From Halomonas sp. UBA3074 (lineage in GTDB: Bacteria > Pseudomonadota > Gammaproteobacteria > Pseudomonadales > Halomonadaceae): a DNA stretch of 64,000 bases. The position numbers and the translations under genes were made by a program. The notes beneath the pieces were generated by a model, which worked only from the letters and a program-made list of their open reading frames with translations, searched no databases and was not told the DNA's origin. Location of the stretch: contig NZ_DFBS01000032.1 in the NCBI RefSeq assembly GCF_002366715.1, positions 1-64,000 of the forward strand. The letters run 5' to 3'. Positions 28,248-36,905 of the stretch are shown one piece after another; within the stretch, counting starts at the first letter, position 1; every line of letters begins with the position of its first letter.

Positions 28248-29645
28248 ATGCCTTCACTTCAACGCCACTCTAATCACAATACGATCGGCGAGTCTGAAAT
28301 CGCGGCGCTCTCAAAAGCCCGCTCACAAACCCTGGCACAAGCCCTCACTCAGCTCGCCAAGGGTAACGCCCTAGCCCAGCATCGTGAAGCAGAGCGTGAG
28401 GCGCGGCTGGCATCAGCATTAACGCGGTTCCACGCAGCGGCTCCCACCACCGCGCGGCCGCTGGGAGGCATGAAAGTACTTATGATTTCGGATGTCTACT
28501 TTCCCCGCGTGAATGGTGTTTCAACGTCGATTGCCAGTTTTCGCGGTGCCCTGGAACGTTTGGGTCACTCGGTCACGCTGATTTGCCCCGACTATCCGGT
28601 GGGCCAAGTGGATGAACCCGGCGTGCTGCGTATTCCTTCCCGCCGCGTGCCCGGCGACCCAGAAGACCGCATGATGCGCTACCGTGATCTACTCGCCCTG
28701 GCGCCTAACTTGGCAGATGAGGCGTTCGATCTCATCCATGTGCATACACCTTTTACCGCCCACTATGCAGGTGTAGCGCTGGGGCGTCGGCTTGGGCTAC
28801 CGGTAGTGGCGACCTATCACACGCTTTTTGAAGAGTATATTCATCACTATATCCGCTGGCTTCCACGCCGCTGGCTGCGCTTTGCGGCACGCCGGCTTTC
28901 GGTGCACCAGTGCCAGCAGCTCGACGCCTTGGTCGCTCCGTCACGGGCAATGCAGCAAGCGCTCACCCACTACGGCGTGACGACGCCCATCAAAGTCATT
29001 GCTACGGGTTTAGCGCTTGAGGCGTTTTGCCAGCCCCAAGATCAGCACGACTTTCACGCTCACTACGACCTGCCTAAAGACGCGCGGCTGCTGCTCTATG
29101 TCGGCCGCGCCGCCTTTGAGAAGAACATCGATTTTCTGATCGATATGCTGCCCAAGGTATTGGATAAGCACCCCACCACCCGGCTAATCATTACCGGCGA
29201 AGGCCCGGCACACGAAACACTCGTCAAACGCGCCCAAGATATAGGCGTGGCAGACGCCGTGCTGTTCCTCGGCTATCTCGACCGCAACGGCCCACTACAA
29301 GCCGCCTACCGCGCTGCCGACGTCTTCGTGTTTGCATCACGCACGGAAACCCAAGGGCTAGTCCTACTGGAAGCGATGGCACTCGGCACGCCGGTAGTTT
29401 CCACCGCCATGATGGGTACGCTGGATGTATTAAAAGAGGGAGAAGGCTGCCTGATCGCCGAGGATACCCATGACGACTTCGCCGCCAAAGTTAACCACCT
29501 GCTAAGCGATGAAGCCCTGCGCCAACAGCTCGCCGAGCGCGCCCAAACCTACGCCGCTAGTTGGCATGAGGATGCCAAGAGTGCGGAGCTGGTGAGTCTT
29601 TACCGACAGCTTGTGACGGAGCGTTTGGTGATGGCGAGAAAGTAA
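28248..29645 (+). CDS. GT4-family glycosyltransferase
   Basis: 465 aa from ATG 28248; a later ATG at codon 75 (MKVLMISD) would also give a full GT-B fold. Motifs: 'DVYFPRVNGVSTSI' acceptor-side loop, 'LLYVGRAAFEKNIDFLI' and the E-x7-E motif in ASRTETQGLVLLEAMALGTPVV. This group includes diacylglycerol and phosphoinositol glycosyltransferases, so a lipid or surface-glycan target is plausible. The 75-residue N-terminal extension is charged and helical. It is the last chromosomal gene before the island. Confidence 0.8.
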   Translation: MPSLQRHSNHNTIGESEIAALSKARSQTLAQALTQLAKGNALAQHREAEREARLASALTRFHAAAPTTARPLGGMKVLMISDVYFPRVNGVSTSIASFRGALERLGHSVTLICPDYPVGQVDEPGVLRIPSRRVPGDPEDRMMRYRDLLALAPNLADEAFDLIHVHTPFTAHYAGVALGRRLGLPVVATYHTLFEEYIHHYIRWLPRRWLRFAARRLSVHQCQQLDALVAPSRAMQQALTHYGVTTPIKVIATGLALEAFCQPQDQHDFHAHYDLPKDARLLLYVGRAAFEKNIDFLIDMLPKVLDKHPTTRLIITGEGPAHETLVKRAQDIGVADAVLFLGYLDRNGPLQAAYRAADVFVFASRTETQGLVLLEAMALGTPVVSTAMMGTLDVLKEGEGCLIAEDTHDDFAAKVNHLLSDEALRQQLAERAQTYAASWHEDAKSAELVSLYRQLVTERLVMARK

Positions 29646-29719
29646 GTGCGGAAAACTGCATTGACACTTTGTGGACACATTCAAGTATTTCGGTAGAGAA
29701 AATCACAAATGACAGACAC

Positions 29720-29748
29720 AAAAAAAGGCACCTAAGTGCCTGATTTTT
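29720..29748. terminator. bidirectional terminator, former tRNA-Leu terminator
   Basis: A7, stem GGCAC-CTAA-GTGCC, then TGATTTTT. It ends the glycosyltransferase on the plus strand. On the minus strand it sits six bases past the displaced tRNA-Leu 3' end and matches the design of the terminator at 53652-53678, with compensating stem changes. Confidence 0.75.
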
Positions 29749-29753
29749 ATGTT

Positions 29754-29814
29754 TGGTGCCGGTAGCCAGACTCGAACTGGCACACCCGTAAAGGCGGCGG
29801 ATTTTGAATCCGCT
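29754..29814 (-). repeat. attL: 61-bp copy of the tRNA-Leu 3' end
   Basis: These 61 bases are identical to 53685-53745, the 3' part of tRNA-Leu(CAA) from the anticodon arm to CCA. The 5' part of a tRNA is absent here, so this is not a functional tRNA but the displaced chromosomal end of the attachment site, marking the far end of the island. Confidence 0.9.
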
Positions 29815-30481
29815 TTTCGACAATTAGAGGCCGCGCTTGCTACGTGCTTTTATCGATAAATCAACAGCTTGAGATTTTACATTGGTTACACACAACACAT
29901 GGATTCGCTACGATCTGCGACCAAATTGCGACCACATCGCGACATCCTACGCTGCGGGCGAGCATCCGCTGCAACTTTGGCAGCCGGTGGCCTTGTGAGC
30001 TTTCTCTCATTTGCCTGCCAGCAAAGTTAGTGATGAGAAACGGGGCCTCACATTGGAGCCGGATCTAGGCTAACGGGCAAGGATAGGGCACGCCGTCACC
30101 GAGATGGCCTGTTGGGCGTCCAAGTGCAGCGCCCTTCCTCCAGCAGTAACGATTGGGCTCACGCATGGGCTCGGTTCGGAGAAAAAGCGTCGACTTAGTC
30201 GTTATCGTCGTCTTTTGTATGATCACTCGTGTCGCTGTGATCACTAGAATGATTATCTGTAATATCGGTAAAAACTGGCCAAAATATGAAGAGCATAGCG
30301 TATTCAGCGGTCGAGCCTTTCAGGAATTCGATAAGATGTATCTAATATTGAGCGAAGAAAATAAAATAAATAAAAACAGCGCCTTATTAAACATCAATAG
30401 AAGATTAAATTATTCTACTACCCAATCTACTCCCCACTTTGCCAAAACATAAATTTCAGGATGAAGCAGGGCTGCCCTACA
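29815..30481. other. 667-bp stretch without a recognisable gene
   Basis: It lies just inside the left island end. It holds short reading frames in several directions but none with a ribosome site and protein-like composition, and the right half is strongly AT-rich. No array, tRNA or insertion sequence is visible. Confidence 0.6.
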
Positions 30482-31075
30482 TCAAACCTTCGCATTTCCG
30501 GCAATGACGGCTTGAAAACCAGCCTTGGTGATCGGTTGTTGCGCCGCATCCACCACCGTGCCGCCCAGGCGTGCCAACTTTTTAGAAAGCGACACTAGCT
30601 TGGCAAGCTGGAGTTTGCTGGGAGCAAGCATCTGGTTGCTTTTGGTAATTTTAATGCTCACGCCTTTAATAGGGGGAAGCTCTACGCTGCTTTCGGTTAA
30701 AGACGGCAGCTGCCCCGAAACATTAATATTCTCAATTTGAATCGGTGTACGAGAGGAGTCGCCCGCTACCTTATACGCCTTCGCGCTTGGCTCATAAACT
30801 GCATCCAAAGAAGCAAGCGCTAGGCTCAAGCGTTCATTTAACGCAGGCGAAGGGCTCTTGAATAGCACTTTCACTTCCCAGGAAGCATGTTCTTTACTGA
30901 GTAAGATAGGCGCTTCTGGCGTTGGTGCGGTAGCTCTCTTGGGGGTATTGGCACCACTTGGGGCAAACGTCCATCCTTGCCTGCTCAACAATAAATAGAT
31001 AGCAATACAACCGCAGGTAATGCTCATCCAAAGTGCGAATATCGCAGCGACTAGAAAGAGAGTGGAGGTGTCCAT
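30482..31075 (-). CDS. single-pass membrane protein of unknown function
   Basis: 197 aa. One N-terminal membrane helix (about 5-30), a Pro/Thr/Ala-rich linker (about 38-58) and a soluble, mixed alpha/beta C-terminal domain. The anchor-linker-domain layout recalls ZipA, but no ZipA sequence motif is evident and I do not assign it. It follows the two small genes upstream on the same strand after a 98-bp gap. Confidence 0.6.
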   Translation of the reverse strand: MDTSTLFLVAAIFALWMSITCGCIAIYLLLSRQGWTFAPSGANTPKRATAPTPEAPILLSKEHASWEVKVLFKSPSPALNERLSLALASLDAVYEPSAKAYKVAGDSSRTPIQIENINVSGQLPSLTESSVELPPIKGVSIKITKSNQMLAPSKLQLAKLVSLSKKLARLGGTVVDAAQQPITKAGFQAVIAGNAKV

Positions 31076-31173
31076 ATACTTATCTCATGGTTATGAGCAA
31101 CTTACGTAACTGCTCGACACACGAAAATATTGACTGAACCACACAAACTTTGCAAGCTAACAAAAAATGGCAA

Positions 31174-31368
31174 TTAACTAGATAGCATCCCCTGGGTATG
31201 CTCCCGCTGTTGCTTAATGGCACCATCCAAAATATCCAGCAGCTTTTCGTAATCCCCCGGCATTTGCTCATCCATGCTGGTGGTCTCAAAGCGCCTGAGC
31301 GTTTGCTGGGTGTCATCAATCAGTGCCTGCAGCTCGTCTATAACGCGCTGGTGCTCATTAGTGGTCAT
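31174..31368 (-). CDS. small helical protein of unknown function
   Basis: 64 aa, charged and predicted mostly helical or coiled coil, with no known motif. Its ATG overlaps the stop of the preceding gene (ATGA), which supports it as a real coupled gene. Confidence 0.55.
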   Translation of the reverse strand: MTTNEHQRVIDELQALIDDTQQTLRRFETTSMDEQMPGDYEKLLDILDGAIKQQREHTQGMLSS

Positions 31369-31724
31369 ATAACCCCTTGGGTTTGTAATGCCTGCACTCG
31401 CTGGTAAAGCACTCTAGCGCTATCAACGGCCACGCTTTCATGTTGGTCTAGGGTGAGCAGCACATCCTGGCGCGGGTCGTTCATCGCTGCTTCTATCTCG
31501 GTACGGTAGCGTTTCAGCAAATGTTCCAAATTCATACGAATCATCGCAAGTTCGAGCTGAAACTCCGCATGCAACTTAGTGTAGCGTTCTATGGGCGCAA
31601 CGGTTGAGCTGTTGACCAGTACGCTACTGATCGTCAACTTAATCTGTTTTTCAACAGCATTAAGTTTAGGGATAAGTTCGGTAACAACTTCCAGAGCGGG
31701 TATGTTGGCGATACGTGGCTTCAC
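31365..31724 (-). CDS. helical protein of unknown function
   Basis: 119 aa starting at GTG 31724, chosen for the strong TAGGAG site seven bases upstream. It is mostly helical with no recognised motif. It is the first gene of a small operon with its own candidate promoter and palindromic operator at 31780-31845. The neighbouring flagellin might suggest a chaperone-like role, but nothing in the sequence shows it. Confidence 0.6.
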   Translation of the reverse strand: MKPRIANIPALEVVTELIPKLNAVEKQIKLTISSVLVNSSTVAPIERYTKLHAEFQLELAMIRMNLEHLLKRYRTEIEAAMNDPRQDVLLTLDQHESVAVDSARVLYQRVQALQTQGVI

Positions 31725-31779
31725 GGTACTCCTAATAGCGCAGGGTCATGGTCTTGAATACTAAGGCTACCACCACTGC

Positions 31780-31845
31780 CAACAGGGCTAAGGGTTAATT
31801 AACCCTGTTGAGTAACAGTATATCGTCACTTCTATAACATCTTGA
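31780..31845 (-). promoter_or_regulatory. promoter with palindromic operator for the small-gene operon
   Basis: Minus-strand TCAAGA (31845-31840), a 17-bp spacer and TATACT (31822-31817) make a plausible sigma-70 promoter. Just downstream lies a perfect 16-bp palindrome AGGGTTAATTAACCCT (31791-31806) nested in wider arms CAACAGGG/CCCTGTTG (31780-31787, 31803-31810), placed where a repressor would block transcription. Confidence 0.4.
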
Positions 31846-31885
31846 TTTTTCCCACAATGAACGCTTGCTTGATCGTGATTAAGCC

Positions 31886-31981
31886 TCAAATTAACCCAAC
31901 AGAAAAAGCACGTTCTACGTCAGCTGACTTGGCCTGGGCCAGTATAGAAGTATCCGCCTGCTGCAGCGCCTGCGCACGGGT
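31886..31981 (-). pseudogene. remnant of a flagellin C-terminus
   Basis: This frame reads TRAQALQQADTSILAQAK and a further 13 residues to a stop, matching the C-terminal TRAQILQQAGTSVLAQAN end of the intact flagellin at 32728. The frame is closed by a stop just upstream and no N-terminal part is visible. It marks a second, mostly deleted flagellin copy. The remainder of 31846-32127 shows no gene. Confidence 0.75.
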
Positions 31982-32127
31982 CCATCACTGACCCATACAT
32001 GGCAAGCGCTATTTAAACAAACCTGCTAAGCATAAAACGTATGTGAACTAGGTTAAAAATCACCAACTTTTTCACAGAAAATTCACCCACGTTGACTTGT
32101 TATAAATAGTTTACTGGGAGAGAAATC

Positions 32128-32392
32128 ATGCAAAACTGAAACACACGTAGAACGTGTTAAAAAATTATTCACCATACACAGCGATGGTATTGCCCAACTT
32201 AAAATAGAAGAGGCGCTTAAAGATGACCTGTTTCAAGATACAATCCACAAACAGCGCACCCCAGAAATTTCATCGCCACAAGGGGTTAGTCCTCGTTCGC
32301 AGCTTGTGAACGAGAGTTTCGGTTTCAGCGTCATCCAAATAAATCACGACCTGACCCAATTACCTTCTTACTTTACTACCAGTTTTGTATAA
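32128..32392 (+). pseudogene. small gene with an early one-base frameshift
   Basis: A strong GGGAG site precedes ATG 32128, but the frame stops after three codons. Skipping one A in the AAAA run at codon 2-3 gives an uninterrupted frame of about 87 codons (ERVKKLFTIHSDGIAQLK..., ending at 32392). Either a frameshift mutation, a sequencing slip or chance. No family recognised. Confidence 0.4.
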
Positions 32393-32644
32393 ACTTCCTA
32401 CACACCTCCCGCAAATCTCAATACCTTCATTAGCTTTAACGGCACACTTTGTTCTAGAACTTACTTCATCACGGCATACGAACAAGGCGGAGCTTCTATC
32501 TGCGATGACAACATTATCTCCACAAATTGGGGTTGGATCCTTCCCTTCTAAAAGACACTTACCTTCATTTCCTATATAGCTTTTAAACAAATGATATTCT
32601 TTAGTTTCGTCGTACTTAAGTAGGCTATATTTCTCGTTAGGCAT
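32360..32644 (-). CDS. small cysteine-containing protein of unknown function
   Basis: 94 aa from ATG 32644 with GGAG six bases upstream; ATG 32650 is also possible. It has six Cys, including an ICGRC pair near the end. It begins inside the flagellin terminator region and its 3' end overlaps the convergent frameshifted gene. No family recognised. Confidence 0.45.
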   Translation of the reverse strand: MPNEKYSLLKYDETKEYHLFKSYIGNEGKCLLEGKDPTPICGDNVVIADRSSALFVCRDEVSSRTKCAVKANEGIEICGRCVGSLYKTGSKVRR

Positions 32645-32661
32645 ACCCATCTCCACTAATT

Positions 32662-32689
32662 AAAAAAGGGCCGACCTTTCGGCCAGCCC
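32662..32689 (-). terminator. flagellin transcription terminator
   Basis: On the minus strand, GGGCTGGCC-GAAA-GGTCGGCCC followed by T6, 39 bp after the flagellin stop. Confidence 0.85.
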
Positions 32690-32727
32690 TTATCATAACC
32701 ACTTCAGCCTTGCGGCTAAGCCTCAGA

Positions 32728-34476
32728 TTAACCCAGCAGAGAAAGAACGGACTGCGGGATCTGGTTAGCCTGCGCCAGCACGGAAGTACCAGCCTGCTGC
32801 AGAATCTGTGCACGCGTCATGTTGGCTACTTCAGTGGCGTAGTCAGCATCTTCGATACGTGAACGGGCAGCAGAGAGGTTAGTTTCGTTAGTCTGCAGGT
32901 TGGTGATGGCAGACTCAAGGCGGTTCTGAACAGCACCGAGGTCAGAGCGCAAAACATCAACTTGGCTCAACGCGGCGTCGAGTGTTGCCAGTGGATCTGC
33001 AGTACTGCCATCTTCATTGGTCGGTTCAAATGTTAGGTCACCTGAAGCCGTGGAGTAGAGAACAGAACCGTTACCATTAGCTTCAGTTGTGATAGTACCG
33101 TCGTCACCTACGTATAACTCTTCAGTATACGAAGCGTCTGTCGTAGTTGCAAAACTGGCTGCGTCACCATTGACGTTTAGCTTTGTAGCACCGTCAGTAG
33201 TTACATTCCCATCGCCATCAATTTGGATTGCCTGAGAATCCGAAAGTGTCGTAGTAATATTTGTACCAGTAGACTTAGATGCCGCTAACAAGTCTTCTGA
33301 AGTGATTTTTGCGCCAGTAATGGCTACACCGTCACCTGCATCAGTTGCTGCGAAAGTAGACCCTTCTTGGCTTCCACTAGTCAGAGTCAGCTTTGCCGTA
33401 GACGCAGCATCTAGGTTGCCAGCAGTACCGCCAGCGATTGCTGCATCGTCAAATGCTTCCATCATATTTTCGACAGTTGCATCGACGGTGGTGCCACCAT
33501 TATTTTGAGAAAGGTTGCCATTATCAGTAATGTAAAGCTTATCCCCCTGCAAGGTGGTTATGTTCCCCTGACTATCGATCAATACGTCAGTTTTCTCACC
33601 AGCAGTAATCTCATAACTCGCGGTGATTGTACCACTATCAGGAACAATAGAAGCGGCTACTGTTGCGTGGCTGTCAGTAGCTGCCGCAGCGTCATAACTG
33701 AAAGTGTCACTCTCGTCGTCATAGGTGTAAGTGTCGCTTGTAGCAGCAACACCAAAGGGAGTGTTAGTACCAGTATATGTAACCTCATTAGAACCTTGGA
33801 GGTTGCTCAGGGCTTGCTCTACGGAAACTTCTTCGTTCTGAACTGTTAGAACGTAGTCCCAAGCTTCGCCAGCTGCAGCAGTAGCAATGCTATCACCAGC
33901 TTTAGCTTGCACATCGGACACTGATGCTTTGGCGTTATCTGAAGAAGCACCATCGATATTGAAGCCTTGAAGATTAAGACTTGCACGATCAATCTTTTTA
34001 AGATCAACCGTAATGGTTTCGCCATCGTTGGCGCCTACCTGAATATTAAACTCACGATCTTCTGACAGCACTTTAGTGCCGTTGAAGTCGGTTTCTTCAG
34101 AAATACGATCAATTTCGTTCAGACGCTGGTTAATTTCTGCCTGGATAGACGTTAAATCTTTGTCGGAGTTAGTATCGTTCTGCGCTTGAACGGCCAGCTC
34201 ACGAATACGCTGCAGGTTGTCGTTAACTTGGTTTAGTGCGCCTTCAGTTGTCTGGGCGACAGAGATACCGTCGTTAGCGTTACGCTGCGCAGTTGAAAGA
34301 CCAGTGATCTGGCTGCTCATACGGTTGGCGATAGCCTGACCGGCCGCATCATCCTTGGCACTGTTGATACGTAGGCCAGAGGACAGTCTTTCCATGCTTG
34401 TGGTTAGGTCATTTTGGGACTTGCTCAGGTTTTGCTGGCCGATCATCGATGTGATGTTGGTATTGATCACTGACAT
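32728..34476 (-). CDS. fliC: flagellin
   Basis: 582 aa. The conserved N-terminal D0/D1 part (1-170, INTNITSMIGQQNLSKSQ start, LSSGLRINSAKDDAAGQAI) and C-terminal D1/D0 part (about 500-582) are complete; the variable middle (about 175-495) is Thr/Ser/Ala/Asp-rich, poor in aromatics and free of Cys, as surface-exposed flagellin domains are. AAGGAG precedes the ATG and a sigma-28 promoter lies upstream. No other flagellar gene is present; the gene sits inside the tRNA-bounded island. Confidence 0.95.
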   Translation of the reverse strand: MSVINTNITSMIGQQNLSKSQNDLTTSMERLSSGLRINSAKDDAAGQAIANRMSSQITGLSTAQRNANDGISVAQTTEGALNQVNDNLQRIRELAVQAQNDTNSDKDLTSIQAEINQRLNEIDRISEETDFNGTKVLSEDREFNIQVGANDGETITVDLKKIDRASLNLQGFNIDGASSDNAKASVSDVQAKAGDSIATAAAGEAWDYVLTVQNEEVSVEQALSNLQGSNEVTYTGTNTPFGVAATSDTYTYDDESDTFSYDAAAATDSHATVAASIVPDSGTITASYEITAGEKTDVLIDSQGNITTLQGDKLYITDNGNLSQNNGGTTVDATVENMMEAFDDAAIAGGTAGNLDAASTAKLTLTSGSQEGSTFAATDAGDGVAITGAKITSEDLLAASKSTGTNITTTLSDSQAIQIDGDGNVTTDGATKLNVNGDAASFATTTDASYTEELYVGDDGTITTEANGNGSVLYSTASGDLTFEPTNEDGSTADPLATLDAALSQVDVLRSDLGAVQNRLESAITNLQTNETNLSAARSRIEDADYATEVANMTRAQILQQAGTSVLAQANQIPQSVLSLLG

Positions 34477-34548
34477 GGTGTGATTCTCCTTGCTTTGGAC
34501 ACTGGCCCTGAGGCCTGTTTTCGGCCACTGTTTGTGCCGTTATATTGA

Positions 34549-34575
34549 TTAACGGCACCGCGAGGGGAATCTTTA
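34549..34575 (-). promoter_or_regulatory. sigma-28 (FliA) promoter of the flagellin gene
   Basis: TAAAGATT (34575-34568), 11-bp spacer, GCCGTTAA (34556-34549), close to the enterobacterial FliA consensus TAAAGTTT-N11-GCCGATAA. The -10 overlaps a 9-bp inverted repeat GTGCCGTTA/TAACGGCAC (34534-34558), which would form a hairpin or an operator near the transcript start. Confidence 0.85.
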
Positions 34576-34707
34576 GCTTTATCATCAAAAAAATAATGTA
34601 AAAAATAGTAAAGATAACGTGGTTGCTGATTATTTTGATCATGCCCGCGCGTGTTGCAGGCAGTACGTTGTGACGAGTGCGCTCCGTAATGACGCGTTTA
34701 CAGAAGC

Positions 34708-36729
34708 TTATAAAAGTGCGGCGAGTACTTGAGCGGCGGTTGGGGCAGCAGCAGCTTCTTGCCCACTGGGTTCCTCCGCCTGTTGGTAGGCTGAATAAAA
34801 ACGTGCGGGAATGGCACCTAGTAGTACCTGTTGTGTGTAGACCCCTTGGCAGGCAGGCGCCCCCGAAGGCCGGGGGATGCGCGGCTCCAACAGGGTTATT
34901 AATACATTGTCATCAGGATGACGAATCGCCCGCCCTAGCCCTTGGCGCAGCTTATGTAGCGTACGGACTGTGCTTTTACGCATTAGCGTTCCCTTGGCAA
35001 TATGAGCGGCTTCTGAAGGGCTGACATCCCGATGAATCAACATCTGCTCGACTAGATGCTGTTCCACCTGGCTGACCATGGGACGGGGATTACGCAATAC
35101 CACCACATACTGCCAGTACGCTTGGTTCCCTTCACGGTTTGGCGACAGCCCCTCCCACCCGGCGGGGGTGAGTAAAATCGAATCGTTTTCTAGTCGGGCA
35201 ACCACTTCGTTTAACCCTGTACCTGCATAGTGGGCAACCAGCCTGTGTGAATGAGCAGCTGGCCACGCGGCTTCTAGCACGGCTACATCTGCATAGCTGG
35301 CGCATAGCACCAAGGTGCGCCCTGGCTGGTCAGTTAGATAAGGAAGTACCTGCTGGCAATACTGTGGGGCAAGCTGATAACGGTCATCCGCTTGTTGCAA
35401 CAACGGATGTGGCAACCCTCGCGGTAAACGAAAACGTAAGGTGCCAAACTGCTGGGCCTGAAAGCTACGCTGAAGCCCGCTGCGTGGATGAGAGACCGGT
35501 AGCTGTAAGCGGCTACGCATATAGCGAAAATGCGGTGTTTCACCTGGCGCATGATCAAGGTCTGACAGTGTCGCGGAGGTCATCAACGTGACCCGCTTTT
35601 TAGCACCGGCTTTTAAACTAGAGGCGGCACTCGGGGCATGGGCAACTACCCCTGGCAACCCACGCACCGGCGAATAATCCAACACTAAGTAGCGGCTAGC
35701 TTCGCGTAAGCGAAGGGCAATGCTCTCTACGCCCTGGCGTAAATGCTGCCACTCCTGCCATAGCGCTGGCGTATGGCTTGGCTCGCGCAAGCGCAGTTTT
35801 AATAACGCTTTCACAGCGCTTTGTAGAGCCTCGCCTTGGTAAGGCGTTAAACTGTGGGCACGGCCCGCCCGCTCACGGTCGGTCATGTTATCCAGCAAGG
35901 TTTGCCACTGTTTAGCCACGCGATGCTGCTTTAGCTGATTAAGTAGGTAAGTGGTTGATTGCAGCGATACACGGTCACTTAGCAGTTCTTCAGCGATTTC
36001 CGGGTAGTGCTCGGCTTCATCCAGTAGTAAGACATAGGGCGCTTCTGCATGAGTAATTTTCCCTTGGGTAACTAAATCTACTGCTAACAATGCATGGTTA
36101 ATAATGAGCACATCGCTTTGTTGGGCGGCCTGCTGCTGTGCCTCTAGGTTTTCCGGTAAGGGGTCATTGGGCCGCAGGGCAATATCGGCTAACTGCCAGC
36201 CATCAGGTAACAGCGCAGCATCCAGATCCAGCAGACAGCCATCGCTTTTCAGCCCCCAGCGCGCTAAACGGCGATGCGTGTCGGGTAGTCGAGGGTTTTC
36301 CGCTGCGGCATCTAAACTCGGCATACCCAAAAGTAGCGCTAACCGTTCGGGATTCAGGTAATTATCCCGGCCCATGCGCAGCGCAAAACTAAGTTGCGGC
36401 AACTGGGCATGAGTTAAGTAGTCACGCACGATAGCGAGGTTATCTGGCTGGAGCAGCTGCCGCTGCAATGCCCTGGAGTGGGTAGAGATCAATGCTCGGC
36501 GCGCTGCCTGCTTACCGCCCATTAGCTTGCCTTTGGCAACCCAATCGGCCAGGGCTAACTGGTAAGCGAGTGACTTCCCGATCCCGGTATCACCCTCTAC
36601 AAAGTGCAGCTTTCCTTTCTGAGCTAGGCCATCCAAAAGTGCTTCGGCATATGCTATTTGCACAGGGTTACGCTGAAAGCCTGGGCGTTTAGGCAGTATG
36701 TCGCTGAGGTAGTGGAGTACCGGATGCAT
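34708..36729 (-). CDS. csf4: type IV-A CRISPR-associated DinG helicase (Csf4)
   Basis: 673 aa from ATG 36729 (a TTG at 36768 lies in a hairpin and is less likely). Superfamily 2 XPD/DinG motifs: Walker A GDTGIGKS (46-53), LLLDEAEH (Asp237-Glu238), LMTSATLSDLDH and a QGLGRAIRHPDD motif VI. The four Cys of the iron-sulphur domain of ordinary DinG are missing between motifs I and II, as reported for CasDinG. In type IV-A systems this 5'-3' helicase is recruited to crRNA-bound targets and is needed for interference. It is the last gene of the csf operon. Confidence 0.9.
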   Translation of the reverse strand: MHPVLHYLSDILPKRPGFQRNPVQIAYAEALLDGLAQKGKLHFVEGDTGIGKSLAYQLALADWVAKGKLMGGKQAARRALISTHSRALQRQLLQPDNLAIVRDYLTHAQLPQLSFALRMGRDNYLNPERLALLLGMPSLDAAAENPRLPDTHRRLARWGLKSDGCLLDLDAALLPDGWQLADIALRPNDPLPENLEAQQQAAQQSDVLIINHALLAVDLVTQGKITHAEAPYVLLLDEAEHYPEIAEELLSDRVSLQSTTYLLNQLKQHRVAKQWQTLLDNMTDRERAGRAHSLTPYQGEALQSAVKALLKLRLREPSHTPALWQEWQHLRQGVESIALRLREASRYLVLDYSPVRGLPGVVAHAPSAASSLKAGAKKRVTLMTSATLSDLDHAPGETPHFRYMRSRLQLPVSHPRSGLQRSFQAQQFGTLRFRLPRGLPHPLLQQADDRYQLAPQYCQQVLPYLTDQPGRTLVLCASYADVAVLEAAWPAAHSHRLVAHYAGTGLNEVVARLENDSILLTPAGWEGLSPNREGNQAYWQYVVVLRNPRPMVSQVEQHLVEQMLIHRDVSPSEAAHIAKGTLMRKSTVRTLHKLRQGLGRAIRHPDDNVLITLLEPRIPRPSGAPACQGVYTQQVLLGAIPARFYSAYQQAEEPSGQEAAAAPTAAQVLAALL

Positions 36730-36758
36730 AGAGGCGTTATCTGGGTAGGAGAGCGAAT

Positions 36759-36777
36759 GCCCCAGCAAAACTGGGGC
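36759..36777 (-). other. stem-loop in the csf5-csf4 gap
   Basis: A perfect 7-bp stem GCCCCAG/CTGGGGC with a five-base loop, 30 bp upstream of the csf4 start and without a T tail. Further upstream in the same 176-bp gap are a TTCCGC-CTCA-GCGGAA hairpin (minus strand, about 36857-36872) and an imperfect CTCGC/GCGGG stem about 60 bp away. It could be a translation or processing element. Confidence 0.4.
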
Positions 36778-36905
36778 ACTGTTTCCGCAAAGGGAATTCC
36801 CGCAAAGGCGAGAGGTTCAAACGTTCCATCGAAGTCTGCAATTCATTGCAAACACTTCCGCTGAGGCGGAACGGCGTAATGATAGCAATAATTGTGAGCT
36901 ACACC

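Noticed and set aside
29754..29838. A second tRNA-Leu gene
   Set aside because: Only the 3' 61 bases match; the D arm and 5' acceptor strand are missing and the sequence after 29814 is unrelated. It is the displaced att copy.
30153..30452. 99-aa open frame near the left island end
   Set aside because: No ribosome site, AT-rich low-information composition, and no motif; not supported as a gene.
30482..31075. ZipA cell-division protein
   Set aside because: Only the anchor-linker-domain layout is similar; no FtsZ-binding sequence features could be identified and the genetic context does not fit.
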